Origin: Propionibacteriaceae bacterium
GTDB lineage: Bacteria > Actinomycetota > Actinomycetes > Propionibacteriales > Propionibacteriaceae
Assembly: GCA_031267295.1 (NCBI GenBank)
Contig: JAIRZI010000091.1
Span: 1 to 42,123, forward strand
DNA: 42,123 bases
Direction of reading: 5' to 3'
Both the position numbers and the translations under genes were made by a program. Under the pieces are notes generated by a model. The model was not told the origin of the DNA. It worked only from the letters and a program-made list of their open reading frames with translations, and did not search any database. Below, one piece after another: positions 1 to 8,333 of this stretch; position 1 is the stretch's first letter; each line of letters starts with the position of its first letter.

Positions 1-13
1 TTATACATCATGC

Positions 14-88
14 GGTTACTTATCGTCCGTCACCACGCGACTACTTACCACCCGCCACCACACGACTACTTATCGTCCGTCATTGCGA
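14..88. repeat. Three degenerate 25-bp tandem units
   Basis: Three consecutive 25-bp units (14-38, 39-63, 64-88) share the pattern GACTACTTAtcgtCCGtCA. The outer two are closest to each other and the middle one has diverged. The third runs straight into the left end of the palindromic element at 78-231. No coding potential is evident. These may be debris generated by repeated insertion. Confidence 0.5.
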
Positions 89-231
89 GTGCCCGCAAGG
101 GCGCGAAGCAATCCAGTCACAAAACGCCACCTATACGAAACTTTCCAATCCAGATTCACTGAACAAATTCCTCTTTTACTCAGTAGTTACTTTTCTGGAT
201 TGCTTCGTCGCTTACGCTCCTCGCAATGACG
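78..231. repeat. Dispersed MITE-like palindromic element, copy 1
   Basis: The ends form an inverted repeat, CGTCATTGCGAG at 78-89 and CTCGCAATGACG at 220-231, followed inward by GCGAAGCAATCCAG and its complement CTGGATTGCTTCG. The interior has no ORF. Related copies lie at 28869-29041 and 29173-29345, and one end only at 242-278. Short palindromes built on this CATTGCGAG...GAAGCAATCC core occur in many unrelated bacterial genomes. Here the size and terminal repeats suggest a non-autonomous transposable element. Confidence 0.75.
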
Positions 232-239
232 AGGGTCGG

Positions 240-512
240 CTAGGTGTTTTCGTCGCTTACGCTCCTCACAATGACGGGGATTGGTTCATAACCCTGCACT
301 TCGGCATCTGGAAAAGCGCTTTGCATACTTTCTATGCGGAAATCTACGGCAGCGGCTGCGATACCGCGCAAGCAGAGATTCTTCTGCAATTCGTTCAGTA
401 CTCCCGCCGACCATAACGGTCGGTATGTGCTACGTTCGGCTAAAGTAAGCAGCAAATCCGCTAAACCCTGACCGAAGATGGCACAAGTATCCAGAAATAC
501 CGGAAAACTCAC
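240..512 (-). pseudogene. PIN-domain (VapC-like) toxin, 3'-truncated by repeat
   Basis: The N-terminal half of a PIN-domain ribonuclease toxin is clear: the first acidic site is in FLDTCAIF and the second in VLNELQKNL, followed by AFPDAEVQGYEP. Homologues continue to about 170-190 residues with a DPDDRHVLAAA-type block carrying the remaining metal-binding acids. Here the protein ends after about 90 residues, and its last 11 residues are read from the dispersed repeat at 242-278. The catalytic site is therefore incomplete and the toxin is probably inactive. GTG at 512 is preferred because GAGGAG lies 6 bases upstream; a TTG at 515 is also in frame. It follows the antitoxin gene directly. Confidence 0.8.
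242..278. repeat. Isolated end of the palindromic repeat element
   Basis: This is a single terminal arm of the dispersed element (core CGTCGCTTACGCTCC, then TCACAATGACGGGG) without its partner arm. It forms the last codons and the stop of the truncated PIN gene read on the minus strand. Confidence 0.7.
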
Positions 513-515
513 CAA

Positions 516-995
516 TCACTCCTCACTCATGGCGGTAAGTTCAAGCATCCCCGCCTCTTGACCTTTACGCGCCGCTTGAGCTAGTACAGCACGCCGTCTA
601 GCCTGCTCCTGCTCTTGATAGGTAAACAGATCATCCAGAATAATGCGACGATGGCGACCAACCTTGGTGAATGGGATTGCACCAGTCTCCAATAGTTTCA
701 CCAAAGTGGGACGCGATATTCCCAGAAAATCAGCAGCTTCTTGAGTGGTAAGTTGTTTCGCGCGCGGTATCACCGAAACACCACGACCTTGAGCGAGATT
801 CTCTCCGACGAAAAGCAGCACATCGAATAGCTGCGACGGTAGTTCATATGTCTGACGAGTTCGTGGCGATGTCAGTAAAGTCTTCCCAGAGTTCATCAAG
901 TCTGACTCCAGCAACTCAAAAAGCTCTTTTGCGTCTTCGGTTTCTTGCTGATTCGGGATGAATGTTTTGGAGGGTCTTGGGAGCGTAGTTACCAT
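516..995 (-). CDS. HTH (excisionase-type) antitoxin partner of PIN toxin
   Basis: A 159-residue protein with a MerR/excisionase-like helix-turn-helix in its second half (LTTQEAADFLGISRPTLVK, then an IPFTKVGRHRRI wing). A basic helix rich in Arg and Ala follows (QEQEQARRRAVLAQAARK). This domain order is typical of antitoxins encoded just upstream of PIN toxins in Actinobacteria. It would bind DNA, repress its own operon and neutralise the toxin. ATG at 995 is chosen because AAGGAG sits 8 bases upstream; a longer in-frame start at 1055 has no such site. It may persist as a solitary regulator because the downstream toxin is truncated. Confidence 0.8.
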   Translation of the reverse strand: MVTTLPRPSKTFIPNQQETEDAKELFELLESDLMNSGKTLLTSPRTRQTYELPSQLFDVLLFVGENLAQGRGVSVIPRAKQLTTQEAADFLGISRPTLVKLLETGAIPFTKVGRHRRIILDDLFTYQEQEQARRRAVLAQAARKGQEAGMLELTAMSEE

Positions 996-1097
996 GTTGA
1001 GACTCCTTACAACGTCAAGATTATTCAAAATATTCGAAAAATACAATATGCGCAACTACATCCTAGCCGTCAACTGACAGCATCGCACGCGCTTGTT

Positions 1098-1115
1098 GCC
1101 ATCACCGGCGATGGC
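1098..1115 (-). terminator. Hairpin after pntB
   Basis: GCCATC and GATGGC form a six-base stem around a six-base loop, about 25 bases beyond the pntB stop. The flanks (GTGCGCG / CGCGTGC) may extend it. There is no clear U-tract, so this is a candidate terminator or mRNA-stabilising hairpin at the end of the long minus-strand block. Confidence 0.35.
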
Positions 1116-1138
1116 TTCGCGCACCGGCCACCCGCCAC

Positions 1139-2530
1139 CTACACCCCCGGAAGCGCAGCATTGATCGCTTGAATTGTCTGGGCGGCATCTCCGAAACACA
1201 TAGCGGTGTTATCGGCGTAAAACAGTGGATTCGGCACTCCAGCGTAACCTGCTCCGCGTCCCCGCTTGAAAACGATAACCTGCTTTGCCTCCCACACTCG
1301 CAGCACCGGCATACCGGAGATCGGAGTTCCGGGTGTCGCCGCCGCTGGGTTCACAGTATCGTTAGCACCGATCACCAGCACCACATCGGCTGTTGCGAAA
1401 TCATCGTTGATCTCGTCCATCTCAAATACCAGATCGTAAGGCACCTGCGCTTCAGCAAGCAGCACATTCATATGCCCTGGCATACGTCCAGCTACCGGGT
1501 GAACAGCGAAGCGCACCTCGCTGCCAAATCCGCGTAAAAGACGAGTTAACTGAGCTACCGGGTGCTGGGCTTGCGCCACAGCCATACCGTATCCGGGGGT
1601 GATGATGACATTCTCTGCATTAACTAGCAGTTCAGCAACCTTAGCTGGAACGATCTCCGTAACCACACCATCCACACCATCAATAGCCACGGTGGTTGTT
1701 AGCTGCCCGAACCCGCCGAGAATCACCGACAAGAAAGACCGGTTCATACCCCGGCACATCAGATAGGACAGAATCAAACCAGACGAACCCACCAAGGTAC
1801 CAGTGACGATCAATACATCCGAATTCAACATGAAGCCGGCGAACGTCGCCGCTAAACCGGAGTATGCGTTAAGGATAGATACCACAACCGGCATATCCGC
1901 ACCCCCGATGGCAAGCACCAAATGTATCCCGAAAACTGCCATCAACACGCTCATGGTTAACAGTGGTAGTAGCGCGCCGTCAGCGCTATTCACAAACCAA
2001 TAACCCAACCCGCTCGATGCCAGTAGCAATCCCAGATTTATCCAATTGCGCCCTGGTAACAACACTTGTCGCGCCCAAGATTTCTCTGACAATTTAGCCC
2101 AAGCGACGATAGAACCAGTGAATGTCACCACACCGATCATGGTTCCGAGAAAAACTTCCGTCAGATGAGCTGCCCCGGAATCGGAGTGCTCCAGATACGA
2201 ATTGAATCCCACCAAGGCGGAAGCCAACCCGCCAAAACTGTTAAAAAGCGCCACCAATCCTGGCATTCCGGTCATTTTTACCGTGAACGCGTATATCGCC
2301 CCGATGACGGTTCCCGCCAGTACCGCCCCAGCAAGCAACAGATAGGTTGCGCGGCTGGGTTCGCCTGCAGTGAGTTCAATCATGGCGGCAGCCATCGCCA
2401 TGGCCATACCAACGACACCTAGCGCGGTACCTCGTTTGGCGGTTTCAGGTCTATTAAGCCCCGCGATACTGAAAATGAAAAGCAGCCCGGAAACGATACA
2501 CGTTGCGGCGACAAGTTGTTGCGGATTCAT
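1139..2530 (-). CDS. pntB: NAD(P) transhydrogenase subunit beta
   Basis: PntB couples hydride transfer between NADH and NADP+ to proton flow across the membrane and supplies NADPH. The 463 residues match the usual length. The first two thirds hold a series of hydrophobic helices (domain II). The C-terminal domain III binds NADP(H), with GYGMAVAQAQHPV, a G-x-D-A-x-x block around VIGANDTVNPAA, and KRGRGAGYAGVPNPLF near the end. The start overlaps the pntA stop as ATGA, so the two subunits are translationally coupled. This is the last gene of the long minus-strand block, followed by a hairpin. All expected motifs appear intact. Confidence 0.97.
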   Translation of the reverse strand: MNPQQLVAATCIVSGLLFIFSIAGLNRPETAKRGTALGVVGMAMAMAAAMIELTAGEPSRATYLLLAGAVLAGTVIGAIYAFTVKMTGMPGLVALFNSFGGLASALVGFNSYLEHSDSGAAHLTEVFLGTMIGVVTFTGSIVAWAKLSEKSWARQVLLPGRNWINLGLLLASSGLGYWFVNSADGALLPLLTMSVLMAVFGIHLVLAIGGADMPVVVSILNAYSGLAATFAGFMLNSDVLIVTGTLVGSSGLILSYLMCRGMNRSFLSVILGGFGQLTTTVAIDGVDGVVTEIVPAKVAELLVNAENVIITPGYGMAVAQAQHPVAQLTRLLRGFGSEVRFAVHPVAGRMPGHMNVLLAEAQVPYDLVFEMDEINDDFATADVVLVIGANDTVNPAAATPGTPISGMPVLRVWEAKQVIVFKRGRGAGYAGVPNPLFYADNTAMCFGDAAQTIQAINAALPGV

Positions 2531-4077
2531 CGCGCCTCCTTACGGAACATAGCAACCATGCGGCTGGTGATAACGAACCCGCCAACAATATTGATAACGG
2601 CAACCACAATGGCGAGCGCTGCAATGAGACGAACCAACCCCGAATCGCTACTGAGTTGCCACATCGCACCCACCACGATGATGCCGCTTATCGCGTTGGA
2701 AAGGCTCATCAGCGGAGTGTGTAACGCTGACGTGACACCCCACACCACGTAGTAACCCGCAACGGTTGCCAGTGTGAAAACCGCCAGCGAAGATAAAAAC
2801 GCAGTTGGAGCTAATGACAACAATAAGCTTGCCGCCACTGCCGCCACTGTGATCGCCGCTACCTGTATCGGCCACGGCAACGGCGATTTCGGAGGCGGAG
2901 CCGGTGACTGCTCACTCAGCACGTTAGCTGCCACCGGAGCGGAAACTTGCACTGCCGGCGGGGGAAAAGTCACCGTACCGTTCAGTGTGATAGTGGCAGT
3001 GCGCACAATCTCGTCGTCAAAGTTCACAACTGGTACGCCGTTCGGTTCTGGCGTTAGCAACCCCACCAGATTAGCGACGTTCCTGGCGTACAGCTGACTC
3101 GACTGTCCCGCCAACCGAGACACCATATCGGTGTAACCGATGATCGTCACCCCATTGTCAGTGACGTAAGATAGGCCGGGTTTGGTAAGTTCGCAGTTAC
3201 CGCCGCCCGGTGCCGCCAGATCGACGATCACCGATCCGGGAGTCATGGCGGCCACCATCTGAGCAGTTATCAACCTAGGAGATGCCTTGCCGGGAACCGC
3301 AGCAGTCGCAATCACAATGTCTGCCTGTTTCACTTGTTCCGCATACATAATGGCAGCGCGCTGATTGTAATCGTCACTAGTTTCTTTGGCGTAACCGTCG
3401 GCGCTAACTTCTTGAGCAACTTGAGCAGCGTTCACCTGCACAAAGGTTGCTCCCATTGACTCCACCTGCTCCGCAGTTTCGGGACGAACATCCGTAGCGC
3501 GTACTACCGCCCCCATGCTGTTGGCAACTCCAATGGCCGCCAAGCCTGCAACCCCCGTGCCGATGATGAACACGTTCGCTGGTAGTACTTTTCCAGCTGC
3601 CGTAACTTGACCACCCAAAAATCTTCCGAAAGCATGAGCCGCCTCGACGACAGCCCGGTAGCCGGAGATATTCGCCATCGACGACAAGGCATCCATTGAT
3701 TGCGCGCGCGAGATGCGCGGAATCATGTCCATACTGAGCGCAGTGATACCAGCAGCAGCGCACTTGTCCACCATCGTTTGATCGAAGCGGGGTTCCAAGA
3801 ACGCAATAAGCGTTGCTCCGGGGTGCAGCAACGCCAACTCGGCATCGCTCGGAGCAACCACTCGGAGCACAATGTCGGCACCCCAAGTAGCAGTTTTATC
3901 CATTAACACAGCGCCCGCAGCTTGGAAAGCGGCATCTGGCAACCCGGCTTTCAGCCCGGCTCCCTGCTCCACCATCACGTCATAACCAAGCTTGCGCAAC
4001 TGAACAACCGTTTTAGGAGTAAGCGCCACGCGGTTCTCGTTGACAGCAGTCTCACTCGGAACGCCAATAACCATCAT
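2527..4077 (-). CDS. pntA: NAD(P) transhydrogenase subunit alpha (fused PntA)
   Basis: A 516-residue alpha subunit in a single chain, as in E. coli. Residues 1-135 are the alanine dehydrogenase/PNT N-terminal domain. Residues about 145-310 form the NAD(H)-binding fold (VFIIGTGVAGLAAIGVANS, then the acid in RATDVRPE). A proline-rich hinge (PAPPPKSPLP) leads to four membrane helices at about 410-510. Some actinobacteria split this subunit into two genes, so the fused form is worth recording. GGAAGA precedes two adjacent ATG codons at 4077 and 4074, and either could be used. It lies 130 bases after the polyprenyl synthase gene, on the same strand. Confidence 0.96.
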   Translation of the reverse strand: MMVIGVPSETAVNENRVALTPKTVVQLRKLGYDVMVEQGAGLKAGLPDAAFQAAGAVLMDKTATWGADIVLRVVAPSDAELALLHPGATLIAFLEPRFDQTMVDKCAAAGITALSMDMIPRISRAQSMDALSSMANISGYRAVVEAAHAFGRFLGGQVTAAGKVLPANVFIIGTGVAGLAAIGVANSMGAVVRATDVRPETAEQVESMGATFVQVNAAQVAQEVSADGYAKETSDDYNQRAAIMYAEQVKQADIVIATAAVPGKASPRLITAQMVAAMTPGSVIVDLAAPGGGNCELTKPGLSYVTDNGVTIIGYTDMVSRLAGQSSQLYARNVANLVGLLTPEPNGVPVVNFDDEIVRTATITLNGTVTFPPPAVQVSAPVAANVLSEQSPAPPPKSPLPWPIQVAAITVAAVAASLLLSLAPTAFLSSLAVFTLATVAGYYVVWGVTSALHTPLMSLSNAISGIIVVGAMWQLSSDSGLVRLIAALAIVVAVINIVGGFVITSRMVAMFRKEAR

Positions 4078-4207
4078 TACATTCTTCCATGCTCACGCAA
4101 CAATGCCCATTTCTTGCCCGACAACTCAACTAATCCAGTCCCACCGAAATCGCCCGTGCTTGGAGTGTCGCGCTCATCTACTACCGCCACCCCCCTTGAT
4201 GATTAGG

Positions 4208-5245
4208 CTAATGCATTCGGTTGACGGCCTCGTCACAAAGCCGGCAGAGTTGATCGCGGGCGGCGCACTGCGCTAAGTTATGCAGTTCAGCACGGGCGCT
4301 TTCAGCCAGTTCTACTATCTGAGCGCGAGCTTGCGCAATCACTGGGTGAGTTCGCAACGCTGCAACCACGGACTCAGTCTCGTCAAGGCTGAGTCCTTGC
4401 AACACTTTGGCATACAACGCATGATCAGCGGGGTTGTCGCTCTCTCGTAGTAGCAACACCGGCAGAGTGGCTAGTCCTACCCGCAGATCAAGCCCGGAAT
4501 CTTTACCCGCCACGTCGGAAGTGATGTCTATCAAATCATCGGCTAGCTGGAACGCCGTTCCGATTTTTTCCCCGAATCTTTCCAAAGCTGCCAACTGTGG
4601 CTCTGGAAGCCCGGCAATCATGCCCCCAAATAGTATAGAAGTACGTATCAGTGAGGCGGTCTTGTTCGCCACCACCTGTCGATAATGTAGCAACGGGTCT
4701 TCACCTAACGTCGGCCCGCGAGTCTCAGCAATTTGTCCTTGCACTAGCTGTGCGAAAGTGGCGGCCTGTAACGCCACGAACTCAGAACCTAAGTCAGCCC
4801 CGATGATAGAAGCTTGCGCAAATAGAAAATCTCCTACCAGAATCGCCGCCGTGTTGCCATAATGCAAGTTAGCGCTCATCACCCCGCGCCGTAACGTAGC
4901 TTCATCCATCACATCATCGTGGTACAAGCTAGCAACATGGGTTAACTCCACTACAGCACTAGCAGCCACCACTCGCTTCCGCACATCGGCAGTCAGCAAC
5001 CCTGTCCCACACATTCCAATTTCCGGGGTCGGCAAAACAGTTAAGACATCGGTTCGTCGCTCATCTGCTCCAGCTAACAACGCTGCTAGTATCACCAACA
5101 ACGGACGAAACCGTTTGCCGCCCGCCAGCGTCACATGACGCGCAGCATCAGCAAGGAACGGAGACGGTGCCTGAGTAGCCTCAGCTAACCGGCACTCCAC
5201 CTCTCCTAGCAGTTCAGCAACCACTGTCTCCACGTTATTATTCAT
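4208..5245 (-). CDS. Polyprenyl diphosphate synthase (menaquinone tail)
   Basis: A trans-isoprenyl diphosphate synthase that adds isopentenyl units to an allylic diphosphate. Both aspartate-rich Mg-diphosphate motifs are present: the first in LYHDDVMDEATLRRG and the second in QLADDLIDITSD. GGKRFRP near residue 45 is the substrate-binding motif. At 345 residues it fits long-chain synthases of the GrcC1/HepT type. It overlaps the nuoN stop by ATGA. Its position at the end of nuo, with a menJ-like reductase at the other end, suggests that it makes the menaquinone side chain. The product length cannot be read from the sequence. Confidence 0.92.
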   Translation of the reverse strand: MNNNVETVVAELLGEVECRLAEATQAPSPFLADAARHVTLAGGKRFRPLLVILAALLAGADERRTDVLTVLPTPEIGMCGTGLLTADVRKRVVAASAVVELTHVASLYHDDVMDEATLRRGVMSANLHYGNTAAILVGDFLFAQASIIGADLGSEFVALQAATFAQLVQGQIAETRGPTLGEDPLLHYRQVVANKTASLIRTSILFGGMIAGLPEPQLAALERFGEKIGTAFQLADDLIDITSDVAGKDSGLDLRVGLATLPVLLLRESDNPADHALYAKVLQGLSLDETESVVAALRTHPVIAQARAQIVELAESARAELHNLAQCAARDQLCRLCDEAVNRMH

Positions 5246-6801
5246 CGCAATAGCCCTATCATGTTGCTGAAAATATCAGCAACTTGTGAAGGGAATAGCC
5301 CGCAGCAGAGCAGTAGCACCGCACAAATACTCACCAACACGCTAACCCCTTTGGATGGCTGCGTGGCACAAGTGAGATCGGCTGGCGGCTCTAAAAACAT
5401 AAGACGAATAATCCGCAGATAACACCCTGCAACGACGAATGAGAACGCCAAAGCTCCCAACGCCAACCAAGCGAACCCGCTACGCCATACCAATGTCAGC
5501 AGTAAAAGTTTGGATGCGAACCCCCCAGTACCAGGTATACCGATGAAAGACAGCATAAATATTCCCATCATCGCCGCCAGCAACGGGTTACGACGCGCCA
5601 ACCCGCGCCAAGCATCAAAATTAGAGTTGGAACCGCTCGCACCACCCACCCATAACGTCAACGCAAAAACACCTAACGTCATCAACGCATACACCGTAAG
5701 GTGAAACAGCAACGCGCTAACTGATACAAAATCGGATACCAATGTTCCCGTCTGCACCGTGCTGGCGGCGACGATAGGCAGCAGCATAAACCCGACGTTC
5801 ATAATCGCTGAGTAAGCAAGCACTCGTTTCATGTTGCGCGGCGTGAGCGCTCCGATAGCACCGAATGCGATAGTTAGTAACGCTATTAGCGCCAACGGAG
5901 TTTGCCATGTCCAACGCAACGCACCAAGTGGCACGAATAGCAGTCTGAGCAGCGCGAATACCGCTGCAATCTTGGCGCAAGTGGCAAGAAAAGTGGTGAT
6001 GGCGGTGGGGGCACCGGTATATATGTCCGGTACCCAGGCGTGAAATGGGAAAGCTCCGAGTTTGAACAATAGCCCCGCTGTGCTAAGCCCTAACCCGGCG
6101 TACATCAACAGGTTATCGGAGCGCATTTTAGAAATGGTAGCCGCGATGTCCGCATAATCGAACGATCCAGCGGCACCAAACAACAACGCTATGCCATAAA
6201 GAAAAACTGCCGAAGCGGTAGCCCCCAACAGAAAATATTTAAGTGCCGCCTCTTGACTAAGCGTTCGGTTGCGGCGCGCCAGCCCTACCAACAGATACAG
6301 CGGTAACGACATCACTTCACAACCAACGAACGCACTCAGCAGAGTAGATGCGGCGCTCAGCAGCAGCATTCCGCTGAGCGAGAAGAGAAATAACGAGAAT
6401 ATTTCAGTGTGCTCAGCACGTGTAGTTTCTGCGACGTTCTCCTCCGTCGATCCGGGCGGAGCTGACGCTTGTGATGTGAAAGCGGATAGGCCATTGTTGC
6501 TAGCTCGTTCTACCAACAAGACAAGCACGGCTAAAGCGCTCAACAGCAACAGTACCCAAACAGCCATAGCCGGGCCATCGATAGCGAGCGCCCCCAGCGC
6601 CGCGATGGTGCGCGCATCCGCTGATGTCCAGTTACGCACAGTGAACGCTAACGCCGTTATGATCGCCGTAGTGCTCAGCACTAGTTGCACCGGGAACCGC
6701 AAGCGACGCACCACTACTGCTTCCACTAGGATACTTAAACTCGCCGCGCCAAACGTCACGATACATGGGGCGAGTAACAGATATTCAATAACCGGCACCA
6801 T
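5242..6801 (-). CDS. nuoN: NADH-quinone oxidoreductase subunit N
   Basis: One of the three antiporter-like proton-pumping subunits of the complex I membrane arm. The 519 residues form many hydrophobic helices with the characteristic block KYFLLGATASAVFLYG and the later AYSAIMNVGFMLLP. ATG at 6801 follows the nuoM stop by one base. An upstream in-frame GTG at 6813 lies inside nuoM and has no separate ribosome site. The stop overlaps the start of the polyprenyl synthase gene. An Ala/Glu/Thr-rich stretch near residues 110-135 may be a loop between helices. Confidence 0.95.
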   Translation of the reverse strand: MVPVIEYLLLAPCIVTFGAASLSILVEAVVVRRLRFPVQLVLSTTAIITALAFTVRNWTSADARTIAALGALAIDGPAMAVWVLLLLSALAVLVLLVERASNNGLSAFTSQASAPPGSTEENVAETTRAEHTEIFSLFLFSLSGMLLLSAASTLLSAFVGCEVMSLPLYLLVGLARRNRTLSQEAALKYFLLGATASAVFLYGIALLFGAAGSFDYADIAATISKMRSDNLLMYAGLGLSTAGLLFKLGAFPFHAWVPDIYTGAPTAITTFLATCAKIAAVFALLRLLFVPLGALRWTWQTPLALIALLTIAFGAIGALTPRNMKRVLAYSAIMNVGFMLLPIVAASTVQTGTLVSDFVSVSALLFHLTVYALMTLGVFALTLWVGGASGSNSNFDAWRGLARRNPLLAAMMGIFMLSFIGIPGTGGFASKLLLLTLVWRSGFAWLALGALAFSFVVAGCYLRIIRLMFLEPPADLTCATQPSKGVSVLVSICAVLLLCCGLFPSQVADIFSNMIGLLR

Positions 6802-6802
6802 A

Positions 6803-8323
6803 TCACTCGCCACCCTCAGCTATGTTTGTGATAGCCACCGCAGTAGTTCCAGGTTCGGCGCTAGCGATGTAGTTTCGCAACATCTGCGGCGCGCAACCAA
6901 ACGCCAACAACAGCAGCAACAACACTGCGATGACGCTACGTTCTATGGTGGTGGCATCACGAACCGTTGGAACTGCATCCGTTGGAGACATATCTAGCTT
7001 GTGGGTTCCAGTGAATAATCGCTGATAAGACCAAGTGACATATACCGTCGCAAACAGCGTACCGATCACCGCAAACAGTGCGAATATCGGATGACGTTCC
7101 CCAGCGCCCACTAGCACTTGAAGTTCGGCAGCAAATCCTAAGAATCCTGGCAAAGGTAGAGTCGCCAGCCCAACCAGTAAAAATAAGGCAGCGGTAGCTG
7201 GCGCTCGTTGCCGTAAACCTCGCCGATCACCGAAGTGTGCCACGCCACTAGATTGTTGCAGCACGCCACACACCAGCACTAGCGCGCCGACACTCAATAA
7301 GTGGGCTACTAGATACATTGCCGCACCATTGATCGCTGTGGGTGTGAGAGTAAAAATCCCAAAGACGATGAACCCGAAGTGCGAGATAGAGGTGTAACTC
7401 GCCATAGAGACTAGATGCCGCTCCCCCACTGCGGCGAACCCGCCATACCAGATACTGATGAGCGCTATTACTAACACTCCGGGCGCAGCCCAGAGCGCCG
7501 CGTTAGGGAACAATCCGAGCGTAAAGCGAATCATGGCGTAGCCACCCAAAGCATCAACCGCTCCGATCAGCAAAGCGCTCACCGCCGGATTGGCTTCCTT
7601 GACGACAGCGGTTAACCAAGAATGCAACGGCACTAAAGGCCCTTTGAGTGCGAACGCCATAAAGAACAGTACAAAAAGTAGCCGCTCCATTCCTGGAGTG
7701 AACTCAACGTTTGCTAACGCACTGAGTAGGGTGCTGGAGCGTCCGACAGTGCTGACGGTCGTCACCACGCCAACGATACCGCCGAACAACAAGAAGCCGC
7801 TTGCTAGGGAGAACATTAGGAAACGCGAAGCTGCCATCGCGCGACATGCTCCGCCCCAATATCCAATAAGTAAGTAGACCGGCAGTAGCGATACTTCAAA
7901 AAATAAAAAGAACAACACCAAATCAGCGGCTAGGAAAGCCCCGATGACAAGCGCTTCTGTTAACAACACTAAAGATGTGAACACTTCGGGACGCATGGTA
8001 GGCGCAGAAGTTGCGTCCGTTGCTGTATCCAACTCAAGCCCGATAGCTAACACCGCACTGCTGAGCACGGCGGTGGCGATCACCAAAGAAGCGGACAATC
8101 CGTCGAACTGGAGTGCATACCAAGCGCCAAATCGACGCAACCACAACACCTGCTCCGCAAGATTATGGGACTGCGATAACAGCAACGCCGTAAGCGCCAT
8201 CGCTAAAGTTAGCCCGCTGATAATTAAACCCGCCAGTCGATTACGAGCACCCCGCAACGGCAGCACAATAGCGGCACCAAATAACGGCACCACAAATATC
8301 AACGTCAACCAGGGAACAATCAT
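6803..8323 (-). CDS. nuoM: NADH-quinone oxidoreductase subunit M
   Basis: Antiporter-like membrane subunit of complex I, 506 residues from ATG 8323. Recognisable blocks are FFEVSLLPVYLLIGYWGG, the KGPLVPLHSWLTAVVKEA helix with its conserved lysine and histidine, and ASYTSISHFGFIVFGIF. The ORF is open further upstream into nuoL, but ATG 8323 is preferred because GAGGTGG lies just upstream and the nuoL stop is at 8334. It is followed after one base by nuoN. Confidence 0.95.
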   Translation of the reverse strand: MIVPWLTLIFVVPLFGAAIVLPLRGARNRLAGLIISGLTLAMALTALLLSQSHNLAEQVLWLRRFGAWYALQFDGLSASLVIATAVLSSAVLAIGLELDTATDATSAPTMRPEVFTSLVLLTEALVIGAFLAADLVLFFLFFEVSLLPVYLLIGYWGGACRAMAASRFLMFSLASGFLLFGGIVGVVTTVSTVGRSSTLLSALANVEFTPGMERLLFVLFFMAFALKGPLVPLHSWLTAVVKEANPAVSALLIGAVDALGGYAMIRFTLGLFPNAALWAAPGVLVIALISIWYGGFAAVGERHLVSMASYTSISHFGFIVFGIFTLTPTAINGAAMYLVAHLLSVGALVLVCGVLQQSSGVAHFGDRRGLRQRAPATAALFLLVGLATLPLPGFLGFAAELQVLVGAGERHPIFALFAVIGTLFATVYVTWSYQRLFTGTHKLDMSPTDAVPTVRDATTIERSVIAVLLLLLLAFGCAPQMLRNYIASAEPGTTAVAITNIAEGGE

Positions 8324-8333
8324 CACAGCCACC

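Noticed and set aside
4078-4207. A possible terminator separating the polyprenyl synthase gene from pntA
   Set aside because: I found no stem with a U-tract in these 130 bases, so the two may be co-transcribed.
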